Source of the DNA: an uncultured Hyphomicrobiales bacterium
GTDB taxonomy: Bacteria > Pseudomonadota > Alphaproteobacteria > Rhizobiales > Beijerinckiaceae
Direction of reading: 5' to 3'
NCBI GenBank assembly: GCA_903825465.1
Contig: CAIKAR010000089.1
Location: 47,288-111,287 of the forward strand
DNA: 64,000 bases
The first letter of the stretch is position 1, and the number at the start of each line of letters is the position of its first letter. Shown piece by piece: positions 37,890 to 47,616 of the stretch. A program made the translations under genes and the position numbers. The notes under the pieces are model-generated. The model was not told the DNA's origin and did no database searches. It saw only the letters and a program-made list of their open reading frames with translations.

Positions 37890-38690
37890 ATGAAGCCGGT
37901 CGATTTCGTCGATTTTGTCGAGCGTCTTGCGAACGCCGCCGGCGAGGCGATCCTGCCGTTTTTCCGCACCGCCCTCGGCGCCGAGGACAAGTCGCGCGGC
38001 GGCGTTTTCGATCCCGTGACCGAAGCCGACCGCGCCGCCGAAACGGTGATGCGCCGTTTGATCAACCAGAATTTCCCCGATCACGGCGTCATCGGCGAGG
38101 AATTCGGCGACGAGCGCTCCGACGCGGAATATGTCTGGATCCTCGATCCCATCGACGGCACCAAGAGCTTCATTTCGGGCATTCCGCTTTGGGGCGTGTT
38201 GATCGGCCTCGAACACAAGGGCCGGCCCGTTTACGGCATGATGCATCAGCCGTTCACGCGCGAGAAATTCTCTGGCGACGGCGCCGGCTCGGTCTGGCGC
38301 GGCATTGGCCCGAACGGCAAGCCCTCGGAGCGCCGCCTGCGCGTCCGGCCCTGCGACGGGCTCGCGACGGCGACGCTGATGACGACGCATCCGGCGTTGC
38401 TTGAGCCGGGCACGCTCGAACCCTACCGCAGGGTCGAAGCCTCCGTGCGCCTGTCGCGCTACGGCGGCGATTGTTATTCCTATTGCATGCTGGCCGCGGG
38501 TCAGGTCGATCTCGTCATTGAAAGCGGGCTGAAGCCCTACGACATCGCCGCGCTGGTGCCGATCGTCGAAGGCGCGGGTGGACTCATCACGACATGGGAC
38601 GGGGGAAGCGCGGCGCGCGGCGGCGCCATCGTCGCGGCGGGCGACAAGCGCGCGCACGAGGCCGCGTTGAAGCTGCTGTCGGGTTCTTAA
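37890..38690 (+). CDS. Inositol monophosphatase family phosphatase (HisN-like histidinol-phosphatase)
   Basis: FDPVTEADRAAE, GEEFGDE, WILDPIDGTKSFISGIPLWGVLIGL motifs. Confidence 0.88.
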   Translation: MKPVDFVDFVERLANAAGEAILPFFRTALGAEDKSRGGVFDPVTEADRAAETVMRRLINQNFPDHGVIGEEFGDERSDAEYVWILDPIDGTKSFISGIPLWGVLIGLEHKGRPVYGMMHQPFTREKFSGDGAGSVWRGIGPNGKPSERRLRVRPCDGLATATLMTTHPALLEPGTLEPYRRVEASVRLSRYGGDCYSYCMLAAGQVDLVIESGLKPYDIAALVPIVEGAGGLITTWDGGSAARGGAIVAAGDKRAHEAALKLLSGS

Positions 38691-39571
38691 ATTTCGATCT
38701 TTTCCAGTTCGACCACCGGCCCGTCGCCCGCCGTCAGGCCTCGCGAGCGCGCCTCGATGCGCCAGACGCCGCCGATTTTCTCCAGTCGGTAGAGGTTGTA
38801 GCCGGCCAGATGGCGCGGCGTGCCCGGCACCGCCGAGGCGGATTTCACGCCGATCACCGGAATGGGTCCGCCGGGGCCGGGAATATGCTTGATCTGCGTG
38901 CGGTGGTTGTGCCCGTGGATGATCAGCTCCGCGCCATGCGCCGCGACGACTTTCTCGAACTCGCGCGCGTCGCGCAGCCCCCGGCCGGGCGTCGCGCCGC
39001 CCCGCCACGGGGGATGGTGAATCATGATCACGCGCGGCAGGCCGCGGGCCCGGGTCAGTTCGAGCATGCGCGACAAAAAGCCGAGCTGTTCTTCCCCGAC
39101 CCGTCCGGACGCCAGAAACGGCGCGGTCGGAATGGCGGAACTCACGCCGATCAGCGCGACGCCGCCGCGCTCGCGCAAATAGGGAAACACGCCGCCTTCG
39201 CCCATGTCGCCGCGCATCCATGGACGCAGCGCGCTCGCCATCCACGGCGCCGAGCCCTCGACATAGGCGTCGTGGTTGCCCGGTGTGAAGCTGACGTCGT
39301 CGGGCTCGCCGAGGGTCGCCATCCAATGGGCGGCCGCGAGAAACTCGTCGGGCAGGCCGAGATTGACCACGTCGCCCGTCATGGCGACGTGATCGGGCCG
39401 CTGCGCGCGCAGGTCGGCGACCACGCGCGCCAACGCGTTCATGTTGTGAATATGCTTGCGCCGTTTCCAGTTGACGTAGCCGGTCAGCCGCTTGCCCCCG
39501 AGGTCGCCCTTTCGGAGCTTCGGCAAAGGGCCAAGATGCGGGTCGGAAATATGGGCGATCAGAAAACTCAC
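38687..39571 (-). CDS. Calcineurin-like metallophosphoesterase
   Basis: FLIAHISDPHLG, MTGDVVNLGL, FTPGNHDAY, IMIHHPPW, LIIHGHNHRT. Confidence 0.92.
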   Translation of the reverse strand: MSFLIAHISDPHLGPLPKLRKGDLGGKRLTGYVNWKRRKHIHNMNALARVVADLRAQRPDHVAMTGDVVNLGLPDEFLAAAHWMATLGEPDDVSFTPGNHDAYVEGSAPWMASALRPWMRGDMGEGGVFPYLRERGGVALIGVSSAIPTAPFLASGRVGEEQLGFLSRMLELTRARGLPRVIMIHHPPWRGGATPGRGLRDAREFEKVVAAHGAELIIHGHNHRTQIKHIPGPGGPIPVIGVKSASAVPGTPRHLAGYNLYRLEKIGGVWRIEARSRGLTAGDGPVVELEKIEI

Positions 39572-39637
39572 GGCGCGTCCATCGCCGCTTGGACGCGCGC
39601 GGTCAAGGGCGGCGAACCCTCCGCGCCAATTCGCGGG

Positions 39638-40813
39638 CTATTTCGCCAAGGCCACCCCGTTGGGGCCGCTCACCCAGACAAAGGCCTTCTTGGCCGCGTC
39701 CCACCGCGTCACGACGGCGGCGTCGGTTCCCAGGCCGCGCTCCGGATATTTCTTGAAGTCGTAGACGCCGCCAATGCCGGGAAAATTCTGCAAATTGGCG
39801 ATGAAGTCGCGCAACTGCGTGGGCGTGCCGTCCGCCCCGATCTTGTTCAGGCCGGCGACGACGATCAATCCCGCGTCCCACGACGTTGAAACCGCGTTGT
39901 CGGGCGCGACGTTGCGCGCGGCGAGCGCGGCGTACATGTCCTTCTGCGCCTGCTCGACGCGCGGGTCGAGTTTGAAAGCGCCGTCGTGCGCCGGCCAGAG
40001 CCCCGACGGCAGGACGAGCTGCTTGGGCAGAAAGTCCGCCCATTGCGTCATCTGGGCGACCGTTTGGTTGCCGGAGGTCGGCGCGACTGGAATATCGAGG
40101 CCCGCCTGGATCATGCCCTTGAACACGGTGGCGACCGGCGAGCCCGTGGACCAGCTGACCAACGCCTGCGCGCCCGACTGCCTGATGCGCTCCATCTGCG
40201 CGGACACGTTGATGTCGGTCGGGTTGAAATGCTCGTAGGCGACCATTTTCAGCCCGGCGTTCTCGGGCTTCGCCATGGCGGCCTTGATGGCGTCGTCGCC
40301 GTCCTGGCCGCTGGCGTCGGTCGTCTGCAAGGCGGCGATCTTGGCGACGCCGTTCTCGCGGAAATAATTGATCGTCGCGGCGACCTGATCGGTCGAGGAA
40401 CTGGCGGACGAGAACGCGAAGCCGCCCGGCGCTGGATGCAGCCCCGGCGACAAGCAGAAATGCACCGGGCCATTCTTCATCAGCGCCGTCATCGCGCGGC
40501 ACATGGCGACGAGGCTCGAGCCCATCACCACCTTGGGTTTCAGCGGCAAAATCTCGTTTATCAACTGCACCGCGACCTGCGGGCTCGTCTGGTCGTCGTG
40601 ATAGACGAATTTGATGTTCTGGCCGTTGACGCCGCCCGCTTTGTTGACGACCTCCGTCAGCGCTCCCAGAACATCCTGCTGGCCCTTGCCGGCGAACGCG
40701 CCGCCGCCGCTGGTGGGGATGACGACGTGGATGTCGTAGTCCGCGGCCAGCGCCGGCGCGGCGGCGAGGCCGGCGAACAGCGCGAGGATGGGAAGGCTGG
40801 CGTATGGGCGCAT
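39638..40813 (-). CDS. Branched-chain amino acid-type ABC substrate-binding protein (LivJ-like)
   Basis: Signal peptide; AADYDIHVVIPTSGGGAFAGKGQQDVLGALTEVVNKAGGVNGQNIKFVYHDDQTSPQVAVQLINE. Confidence 0.88.
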   Translation of the reverse strand: MRPYASLPILALFAGLAAAPALAADYDIHVVIPTSGGGAFAGKGQQDVLGALTEVVNKAGGVNGQNIKFVYHDDQTSPQVAVQLINEILPLKPKVVMGSSLVAMCRAMTALMKNGPVHFCLSPGLHPAPGGFAFSSASSSTDQVAATINYFRENGVAKIAALQTTDASGQDGDDAIKAAMAKPENAGLKMVAYEHFNPTDINVSAQMERIRQSGAQALVSWSTGSPVATVFKGMIQAGLDIPVAPTSGNQTVAQMTQWADFLPKQLVLPSGLWPAHDGAFKLDPRVEQAQKDMYAALAARNVAPDNAVSTSWDAGLIVVAGLNKIGADGTPTQLRDFIANLQNFPGIGGVYDFKKYPERGLGTDAAVVTRWDAAKKAFVWVSGPNGVALAK

Positions 40814-40945
40814 GGGGGTTTCCTCGCGTGTTTAAGGCTTGGCGGCGCGAAAGCTTTGTTCTCGCGGCGCTTATAGCGTGAACACCGGTCGATGGCGAGA
40901 CGCGGGAGGATTGACGGCGCCGGCGCGGCTTTCTACCTCTGGCCA

Positions 40946-42208
40946 ATGGTACGGATCGGCGAAGGCCTCGCGAGCGCCAATATTTCCAGCGCCGCGTTCT
41001 GGCGCGACGCGCGCCTCGCGCGGTTGATCGCGGCGCTGAACGGCGGCGGCGAGGAAACGCGCGTGGTCGGCGGGGCCGTGCGCGACGCTCTGCTGGGCAA
41101 GCCGGTCGCCGATGTCGATCTCGCCACCACGGCGACGCCGGACGAGACCATTCGCCGCGCCAAGGCCGCGGGCTTCAGGACCGCGCCAACCGGCGTCGAC
41201 CATGGCACCGTGACAGTGATCGTCGAGGGCAAGCCCTTCGAGGTCACGACGCTGAGGGAGGACATCGAGACCGACGGGCGACACGCCAAAGTGCGCTTTG
41301 GCCGCGATTTCGAGGCCGACGCGCGGCGGCGCGACTTCACCGTCAACGCGCTGTCGGCGGACGCCGCGGGCCGGGTTTACGACTACGCGGGCGGGCTCGC
41401 CGACATCGCCGCGCGCAAAATCCGCTTCATTGGCGACGCCCGCCAGCGCGCGCGCGAGGACTATCTCCGCATCGTCCGCTTTTTCCGCTTTCACGCCTGG
41501 CATGGCGAGGGGCCGCTCGACCGCGAGGGGCTGGACGCGGCGATCGCCGAACGCGGCGGCCTGGCGGGGCTGGCGCGGGAGCGAATCCGCGCCGAGATGC
41601 TGAAAACGATGACAGCGCCGGGCATCGCCTTCGTGGCTCGGGAAATGTCCGACGCGGGAATTCTGGGGCTGATCTCCGGCGGCGTCGCCTATCCCGAACG
41701 GCTGCGGGCCTTCATCGACATCGAGCGCGCCCGCGAAATCGCGCCCGACCCCTTGGCGCGGCTCGGCGCGCTGCTCGTCGTCGTCGAGGAGGACGCCGCG
41801 CGGCTGGCGGCGAACTGGCGCCTGTCGAACGCGGAGGCCGTGCGCCTGCGCCAGGGCGCGGCTGCGCTGGTGGAACGGCACGGACAAGAAGCGCCGCCCC
41901 CGCCGGGCCGACTGCGCGAAACGCTGATGATCCACGGGCGGCGCGCGGCGCTCGACGCGGTCATGCTGGCGCAGGCGGAGGCGGGTGTGGCGCCCGACGA
42001 TATCGGTTGGACAGCCGCGTGGCGCTTTCTCAGCGACACGCCGGAGCCACGGCTGCCGTTCAGCGGCGCGGACCTGATGGCGCGCGGCGTGCCCGCCGGG
42101 CGCGGCATGGGCGAAACATTGAAGCGCCTGCAAGCGCTGTGGATACGCGCGGGGTTTCCCAGCGATCCGCAAACGCTGTCGAGGCTGCTGGAGCAAGCGC
42201 GGGAATAA
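40946..42208 (+). CDS. cca: CCA tRNA nucleotidyltransferase / poly(A) polymerase family
   Basis: RVVGGAVRDALLGKPVADVDLATTATPDET, RRRDFTVNALSAD, RIRFIGDARQRAREDYLRIVRFFRFHA-type motifs. Confidence 0.93.
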   Translation: MVRIGEGLASANISSAAFWRDARLARLIAALNGGGEETRVVGGAVRDALLGKPVADVDLATTATPDETIRRAKAAGFRTAPTGVDHGTVTVIVEGKPFEVTTLREDIETDGRHAKVRFGRDFEADARRRDFTVNALSADAAGRVYDYAGGLADIAARKIRFIGDARQRAREDYLRIVRFFRFHAWHGEGPLDREGLDAAIAERGGLAGLARERIRAEMLKTMTAPGIAFVAREMSDAGILGLISGGVAYPERLRAFIDIERAREIAPDPLARLGALLVVVEEDAARLAANWRLSNAEAVRLRQGAAALVERHGQEAPPPPGRLRETLMIHGRRAALDAVMLAQAEAGVAPDDIGWTAAWRFLSDTPEPRLPFSGADLMARGVPAGRGMGETLKRLQALWIRAGFPSDPQTLSRLLEQARE

Positions 42209-42209
42209 A

Positions 42210-42232
42210 CGGGCGGGAGCAAGTCCCGCCCG
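42210..42232 (-). terminator. Rho-independent terminator-like hairpin CGGGCGGGA-GCAAG-TCCCGCCCG
   Basis: Perfect 9-bp stem between convergent cca and amidohydrolase genes; on the minus strand followed by TTTATT. Confidence 0.6.
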
Positions 42233-42242
42233 CGAAAGAAAG

Positions 42243-43259
42243 CTACTTGATTCCCAACAACGCCTGCGCGTTCTTGAAGCAGATATTTTCCTTGTCGGCC
42301 TGGCTGAAATCCAGCTTTTCCATGATCGCGATGGTCTCGCGGATGTAGCCGGGGCCCTTCTCCGGGTCGAAGGGGCAGTCGGAGGCGAACAGAGCCTTGT
42401 CCGCGCCGTAGAAGGCGAGGCCGCAATCCGTCGCGGCCTTCGAGCCGAACACCGCGGTGTCGGCGTAGAAGTCCTTGAAGTAGGCGAGCGGGCTCTTCTT
42501 CATGTTGGCGCGCAAGGTCTTGTAGTCCTCGTCAGTGGTGCGGTTGCCAAGCTGGTCCCAGCCCGGGCCGACGCGGCCTTCGAAATAGGGCACCATGGCG
42601 CCGAGGTGATGCGCCAGCACCTTGAGATTCGGGTGGTCGTCGAGCACGCCGCCGAACACGAGGCGGGCCATCGCGACCGAGGTCTCGTAGGGCCAGCCGA
42701 AGGTCCACCAGATTTCGTATTTCGACTTCTGCTCGGTCTTGTAGTCGGAGAGGTCGAAGGCGCCGCGCGAGGGGTGCAGAAACACCATCTTGCCGGCTTT
42801 CTCGGCCACTTCGAACACCGGGCGGAATTCCGCCTCGTCGAGCGGCTTGCCGTTGATGTTGGTGTGGATCTGCACGCCGCAGGCGCCGTTCTTGAAGGCG
42901 CGCTCAAGCTCCTTGGCGGCGTTGGGCGAGTTCATCGGCAGCGAGGCGAGCCAGCCGCAGAAATAGTCTTTCTCTTTCACGCACAGCTCGGCCATGCCGT
43001 CGTTGCCAAGCTTGGCGAATTCCTCGACCTCGGCGGGCGTGCCGAGCGCTTCGAGCGGCGGCATGCCGAGCGAAATCACCTGCGTGTAGTCGTATTTTCC
43101 GCGGAACATGTCGCAGACCTGCTTGCGACGGTCGAGATCGTAGATCGCGGGCACGCCGCGCATGCGCGCGCCGATGTCGGCGACGGCGCCCGGGGTGGCC
43201 ATGATCTTGTCCCAGATCCCCTGCGGGAAGAAATGGTTGAAACAATCGATGTAACGCAT
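42243..43259 (-). CDS. Amidohydrolase_2 / ACMSD-like family protein
   Basis: MRYIDCFNHFFPQGIWDKI...MVFLHPSRGAFD...LKVLAHHLGAMVPYFEGRV...LFASDCPFDPEKG. Confidence 0.85.
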   Translation of the reverse strand: MRYIDCFNHFFPQGIWDKIMATPGAVADIGARMRGVPAIYDLDRRKQVCDMFRGKYDYTQVISLGMPPLEALGTPAEVEEFAKLGNDGMAELCVKEKDYFCGWLASLPMNSPNAAKELERAFKNGACGVQIHTNINGKPLDEAEFRPVFEVAEKAGKMVFLHPSRGAFDLSDYKTEQKSKYEIWWTFGWPYETSVAMARLVFGGVLDDHPNLKVLAHHLGAMVPYFEGRVGPGWDQLGNRTTDEDYKTLRANMKKSPLAYFKDFYADTAVFGSKAATDCGLAFYGADKALFASDCPFDPEKGPGYIRETIAIMEKLDFSQADKENICFKNAQALLGIK

Positions 43260-43407
43260 GCGGAACGATCCTCGCGACGGGGGTGAAGCTCGCGGCTGAC
43301 ATAGCGGGGATTTCGCGAGGGGGGAAGGGCGCCGCGGCGACGCGCGCCAGACTTGCGCGCCCGACGGGGAGGGGCCAAAAGGCGCTCGTCGAACGGGGGC
43401 CGCGCCG

Positions 43408-44781
43408 ATGCCGGAAAAATCAGTCAACACCATCGCGGAAACCGTCGCCGACTGGCTCGTCGCGTCGCAAACGCGGGCCTTGCCGCCGGCCGTGGTCGAA
43501 ACATGCAGAAAGCTGTTTCTCGATGTCGTCGGCCTCTGCGTAGCGGCGCGCAACGAGGATTATGTCGCCGCGACGCTCGCAGCTGGCGGCCCCGGCGGCT
43601 GCACCGCTTTCGGCCACGCTGGCGGTTGCGATCCGTTCAGCGCGGCGCTCGTCAACGGAACGGCGGCGCATGGCGAGGATTTCGACGACACGTTCGAAGG
43701 CGGCCCCGTGCATTCGGGCGCTGTGATCATTCCGGCGATCTCGGCCCTTTGCGAAAAAGAGGGGCTTGGCGGCGACAGGTTTTTGATCGGCGTCGCGACC
43801 GGCGTCGAACTCCTGTGCCGGCTCAGCCTGGTGACCCCGAAGGCGATCCACAAAGCGGGCTTTCACCCCACCGCCGTGTTCGGCACGATGGCCGCGGCCG
43901 GCGCCTGCGCGGCGGCGTTGGGGCTGGATCGCGCGCGAACCGTTTCGGCGATGGGCGTCGCGGGCAGCATGGCGTCCGGCATCATCGAATATCTCGCCGA
44001 GGGCACCTGGACGAAGCGCATGCACGCGGGCTGGTCGGCGCAATCGGGCCTGCGCGCGGCGCTCATGGCGCGCGGCGGCTTCCTCGGGCCGCGCACGGTC
44101 TTCGAGGGCACGCACGGATTTTACAAGGCGTTCGCCCCCTCGGCCGCGCCCGCGTTTAACTTGCTGCTCGATGGTTTGGGCGAAAACTGGCTGATGGAGG
44201 ACATCGCCTACAAGCCCTACGCCTGCGGAACCATGACGCAGCCCTTCATCGATTGCGCCATCAAGCTGGCCGAAAGCGGCGTCAAGGCGGACGACATCGC
44301 CGACATCGTCTGCAAGGTTGGCGAAGGCACGGTCCACCGCCTGTGGGAGCCGCTGGCGGTCAAGCACGCGCCCAACACGCCGTTCGGCGCGAAATTCTCC
44401 ACGCCGTTCTGCATGGCGATCGGCTTTTTCGATCGCAAGGCGGGGCTGGCGCAATTCACCGAGGCCGCGATCGGGAATCCGGACGCGCTGAAACTCGCGG
44501 CGAAAATCCGCTACGAGATCGACCCCAACGACGAGTATCCGAACAACTTCACCGGGCATTTGCGCGCCACGCTGCGCGATGGATCGATCAAAGAGTTTCG
44601 CCAGCCGCACATGCGCGGCGGCGCGCGTCAGCCGCTGACGACGACGGACCTCGAATCGAAATGCGTCGACAACGCCCTGCATGGTGGCTGGAACGCGGGC
44701 CAGGCGGAATCGCTGCGGGCAATGTCGCGCGACCTGTTCGCGGCGAAGACGTTGGCGGCCTTCGCGTCGCTGCGGGCGTAA
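43408..44781 (+). CDS. MmgE/PrpD family protein
   Basis: LFLDVVGLCVAARNEDYV...ALVNGTAAHGEDFDDTFEGGPVHSGAVIIPAISAL...HPTAVFGTMAAAGACAAALGL. Confidence 0.92.
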   Translation: MPEKSVNTIAETVADWLVASQTRALPPAVVETCRKLFLDVVGLCVAARNEDYVAATLAAGGPGGCTAFGHAGGCDPFSAALVNGTAAHGEDFDDTFEGGPVHSGAVIIPAISALCEKEGLGGDRFLIGVATGVELLCRLSLVTPKAIHKAGFHPTAVFGTMAAAGACAAALGLDRARTVSAMGVAGSMASGIIEYLAEGTWTKRMHAGWSAQSGLRAALMARGGFLGPRTVFEGTHGFYKAFAPSAAPAFNLLLDGLGENWLMEDIAYKPYACGTMTQPFIDCAIKLAESGVKADDIADIVCKVGEGTVHRLWEPLAVKHAPNTPFGAKFSTPFCMAIGFFDRKAGLAQFTEAAIGNPDALKLAAKIRYEIDPNDEYPNNFTGHLRATLRDGSIKEFRQPHMRGGARQPLTTTDLESKCVDNALHGGWNAGQAESLRAMSRDLFAAKTLAAFASLRA

Positions 44782-44785
44782 GCGC

Positions 44786-45859
44786 TCACATCGCGGCGAT
44801 GATGGCCTTTGTCATGGCCTGCGTGCCGCCGGTTCCCTTGATGTCGCCGGTGCGCGTCGCTGGATTGGCGAGAGCCGCGGCGACCCCGCGTTGCATCGAC
44901 GCCGCGGCGGCCACCGCTTGCGGCAGATCGCGGCGGCGGCCGAGCCAGTCGAGCAGCATGCGGGTCGATTCGATCATCGCGTAGGGGTTGGCGATGCCCT
45001 TGCCGGCGATGTCGGGCGCCGAGCCGTGCGTCGCCTGCGCCATGGCGAAATCGCCGTCGCCGATGCACAGGCCCGGCGCCATGCCGAGGCCGCCGACGAG
45101 GCCCGCCGCCTCGTCCGTCAAGATGTCGCCGAACATGTTGGTCGTCACCACCGTGTCGAAGCTTTCGGGGTCGCGCAGCAGGCGCATCGCGAAGGTGTCG
45201 ACGATGCAGTCGTTGACGGTCACGTCGGGAAATTCCGTCGCCGCCTTGAGCACCTCCTCGTTGAACATGCCGCAGCCCATTTTGAACACCGTGTCCTTGT
45301 GGACGTAGGTCAGCAGCTTGCGCGGCCGCGCTTGCGCCAGTTGCAGCGCGGCGCGCGCGACGCGGCGGCTGCCGACGCGCGTGATCACCCGCACCGAGAT
45401 GGTCATGTCGTCGGTGGGCCGGAACTCTCCCGTGCCCATCACGACGTTGCGGTCTGGTTGAAAGCCCTCGTTGTTCTCGCGCACGATGACGAGATCGACA
45501 TTGTCCTTCAAACAGCCGATGTCGGCGAAGGATTTCGTCGGCCGCACGTTGGCGTAGAGGTTGAATTGCTTGCGCATGACCGGATGCGGATTGATGGCGC
45601 CGGGGCCCTTCGGATAGTCGCGGTGGCCGATCGGGCCGAGGATGAATCCATCATAGGTCCGCAGCGTTTCGAGGGTGCCCGCGGGCAGCGTCGTGCCGTG
45701 CGTTTCAAGCGCCTTCGCGCCGATGGGCATGGGTTTCCACGCGATGTTCAAGCCGTGCTTTTCGGCGGCGGCCCGGGCGGCGGCGACCGCGGCCGGCACG
45801 ATTTCATGTCCGATGTCGTCGCCGTTGAGGACGCCGAGCGTGAGGTGCGGAGAAGCCAT
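44786..45859 (-). CDS. Isocitrate/isopropylmalate (tartrate) dehydrogenase family protein
   Basis: LGVLNGDDIGHEIVPAAVAAARA...VDLVIVRENNEGFQPDRNVVMGTGEFRPTDD...VTTNMFGDILTDEAAGLVGGLGMAPG...ATHGSAPDIAGKGIANP. Confidence 0.9.
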   Translation of the reverse strand: MASPHLTLGVLNGDDIGHEIVPAAVAAARAAAEKHGLNIAWKPMPIGAKALETHGTTLPAGTLETLRTYDGFILGPIGHRDYPKGPGAINPHPVMRKQFNLYANVRPTKSFADIGCLKDNVDLVIVRENNEGFQPDRNVVMGTGEFRPTDDMTISVRVITRVGSRRVARAALQLAQARPRKLLTYVHKDTVFKMGCGMFNEEVLKAATEFPDVTVNDCIVDTFAMRLLRDPESFDTVVTTNMFGDILTDEAAGLVGGLGMAPGLCIGDGDFAMAQATHGSAPDIAGKGIANPYAMIESTRMLLDWLGRRRDLPQAVAAAASMQRGVAAALANPATRTGDIKGTGGTQAMTKAIIAAM

Positions 45860-45897
45860 GTGTGTTTCCAATCGGGACGGGAGACGAGGGCCGCGCG

Positions 45898-47616
45898 TCA
45901 GCCGCGCGCTTGCGGCGGCCCGCCAAGCACGGGCAGGCGGTTGGCGACGGCGACAACGGCGAAGGTGATGACGAGAAGCAGGATGCCGAGCACGGAAATG
46001 GCGCCGAGGTCGCCGCTCTCGTTGAGGTCGTAGATGATCACGGAAACAAGCTTGGTGTTGGAGGTCGTCAGCAGGATCGTCGCCGACAACTCGCGGATGG
46101 CGCCGATGAAGATGAAGCACCAGGCCGCGACGATGTTGGCGCGCAGCAGCGGCGCGGTGATCTGGCGCAGCACGGTGAGCCGCGAGGCGCCGAGGATGCG
46201 GGAGGCCTCCTCCAGCTCCGGATGCAGGCCGCGCAGCGCCGACGCGAATTGCTGGTAGCCCGCCGGCATTTCAATCGTGAGGAAGGCGATCAGCAGAATC
46301 CACAACGTGCCGTAAAGCTGCAACGGCGGGCGCGAATAACTGAGGAACAGGGCGACGCCAAGCACGACGCCGGGAATGGCGACCGGCGCCATCGCGAGAA
46401 ATCCGAGCGCGCCGGTCAGCCGGGATTTGCCTCGCGCGACGAGCCACGCGGCGGCGAGCGCGATGACGACGCCGATCGTCGCCGCGCCGAAGCCGAGCAG
46501 AAACGTGTTGCGCAGCGCCAGCCGCGTCGACGACAGCTCGAACAACACGAAATGAAAGTTGTGCAGCGTCAGGCTGTCGAGCGTCAGCGGCCCCGCGACC
46601 TCGCTCGTCAGCGCGGTCTTGAGCAGCGCGAGATAGGGCAGCGCGACCGTCAGCCCCAAAACTATTCCGGCGAAGCCGGCGGCGGGCCACCGCCACGCGC
46701 CGAGTTTCGTCGGCCGCGCCCGCCCGCTCTTGCCGCCGACGACGGCGTAATTCCCGCGGCCAAGCAGCCACGCTTGCCCGCGCAACAGAAGAATCGTGAT
46801 AATCAGCAGCGGAAAAGAGGCGGCGGCGGCGAGGCCGAGGCGCGGCGGATATTGAAACAGGCTCCAGATTTTCGTCGTGATGACGTGGAAGCCGGCGGGC
46901 ATGGCGAGGATCGCGGGCGAGCCGAACATGGTCAGCGCCTGCAAAAACGCGATCAACGCGCCCGCGAGCAGCGCGGGCAGAACGAGCGGCATCGTCACGC
47001 GCGAAAGCGTGCGCGCGCCCCGCGCGCCGAGGATCGCCGAGGCTTCCTCGAGGTCGGTCGGAACCCTGTCGAGCGCGGTCGCCACCAGCGTGAAGACATA
47101 GGGAAACGTGTAGCAGGCGATGACGAAGACGAGGCCTTCGAAGGTGTAGATGTCGACGAGCGCGTCGAACGGGTCGAGATCGAACGCCCAGCGCCAGGCC
47201 TGATTGATCAATCCGCTGTTGGGCGCCGCCAAAAACTCCCACGCCACCGCGCCCAGAAACGGCGGCGTCACGTAGGAGGCCATGACGAGCGCGCGCACGG
47301 CGCCGCGGCCCGGCATGTCGGTGCGCGCGACAAGCCACGCGAGCGGCGCCGCGATGGCGCAGGACAGGGCCGACACGCACGCCGCCATGGCGAGCGCCAG
47401 AACGAACGGCTTTGTCATCGTCGGGTCGGTGGCGAGCGCGATGAAATTGGCCGTCGTGAACGCGCCCTTCGCGTCCGTGAGCGCGTACCAGCACAGCCAA
47501 AAGAACGGCAGCGCGACGAGCGCCGCCAACACCGCGATCAACAGCCCCGCCAGCGGGCGAAAGGCGTCGAAGCCCCGCGCCGGCGCGGCCAGGGCGGCGC
47601 TCGATTCAGGTGCCAA
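45898..47616 (-). CDS. ABC transporter permease, two fused permease modules (FbpB-type)
   Basis: 572 aa; two EAA-like loops (LEEASAILGARGARTLSRVTMPLVLPAL; LEEASRILGASRLTVLRQITAPLLRANI). Confidence 0.9.
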   Translation of the reverse strand: MAPESSAALAAPARGFDAFRPLAGLLIAVLAALVALPFFWLCWYALTDAKGAFTTANFIALATDPTMTKPFVLALAMAACVSALSCAIAAPLAWLVARTDMPGRGAVRALVMASYVTPPFLGAVAWEFLAAPNSGLINQAWRWAFDLDPFDALVDIYTFEGLVFVIACYTFPYVFTLVATALDRVPTDLEEASAILGARGARTLSRVTMPLVLPALLAGALIAFLQALTMFGSPAILAMPAGFHVITTKIWSLFQYPPRLGLAAAASFPLLIITILLLRGQAWLLGRGNYAVVGGKSGRARPTKLGAWRWPAAGFAGIVLGLTVALPYLALLKTALTSEVAGPLTLDSLTLHNFHFVLFELSSTRLALRNTFLLGFGAATIGVVIALAAAWLVARGKSRLTGALGFLAMAPVAIPGVVLGVALFLSYSRPPLQLYGTLWILLIAFLTIEMPAGYQQFASALRGLHPELEEASRILGASRLTVLRQITAPLLRANIVAAWCFIFIGAIRELSATILLTTSNTKLVSVIIYDLNESGDLGAISVLGILLLVITFAVVAVANRLPVLGGPPQARG

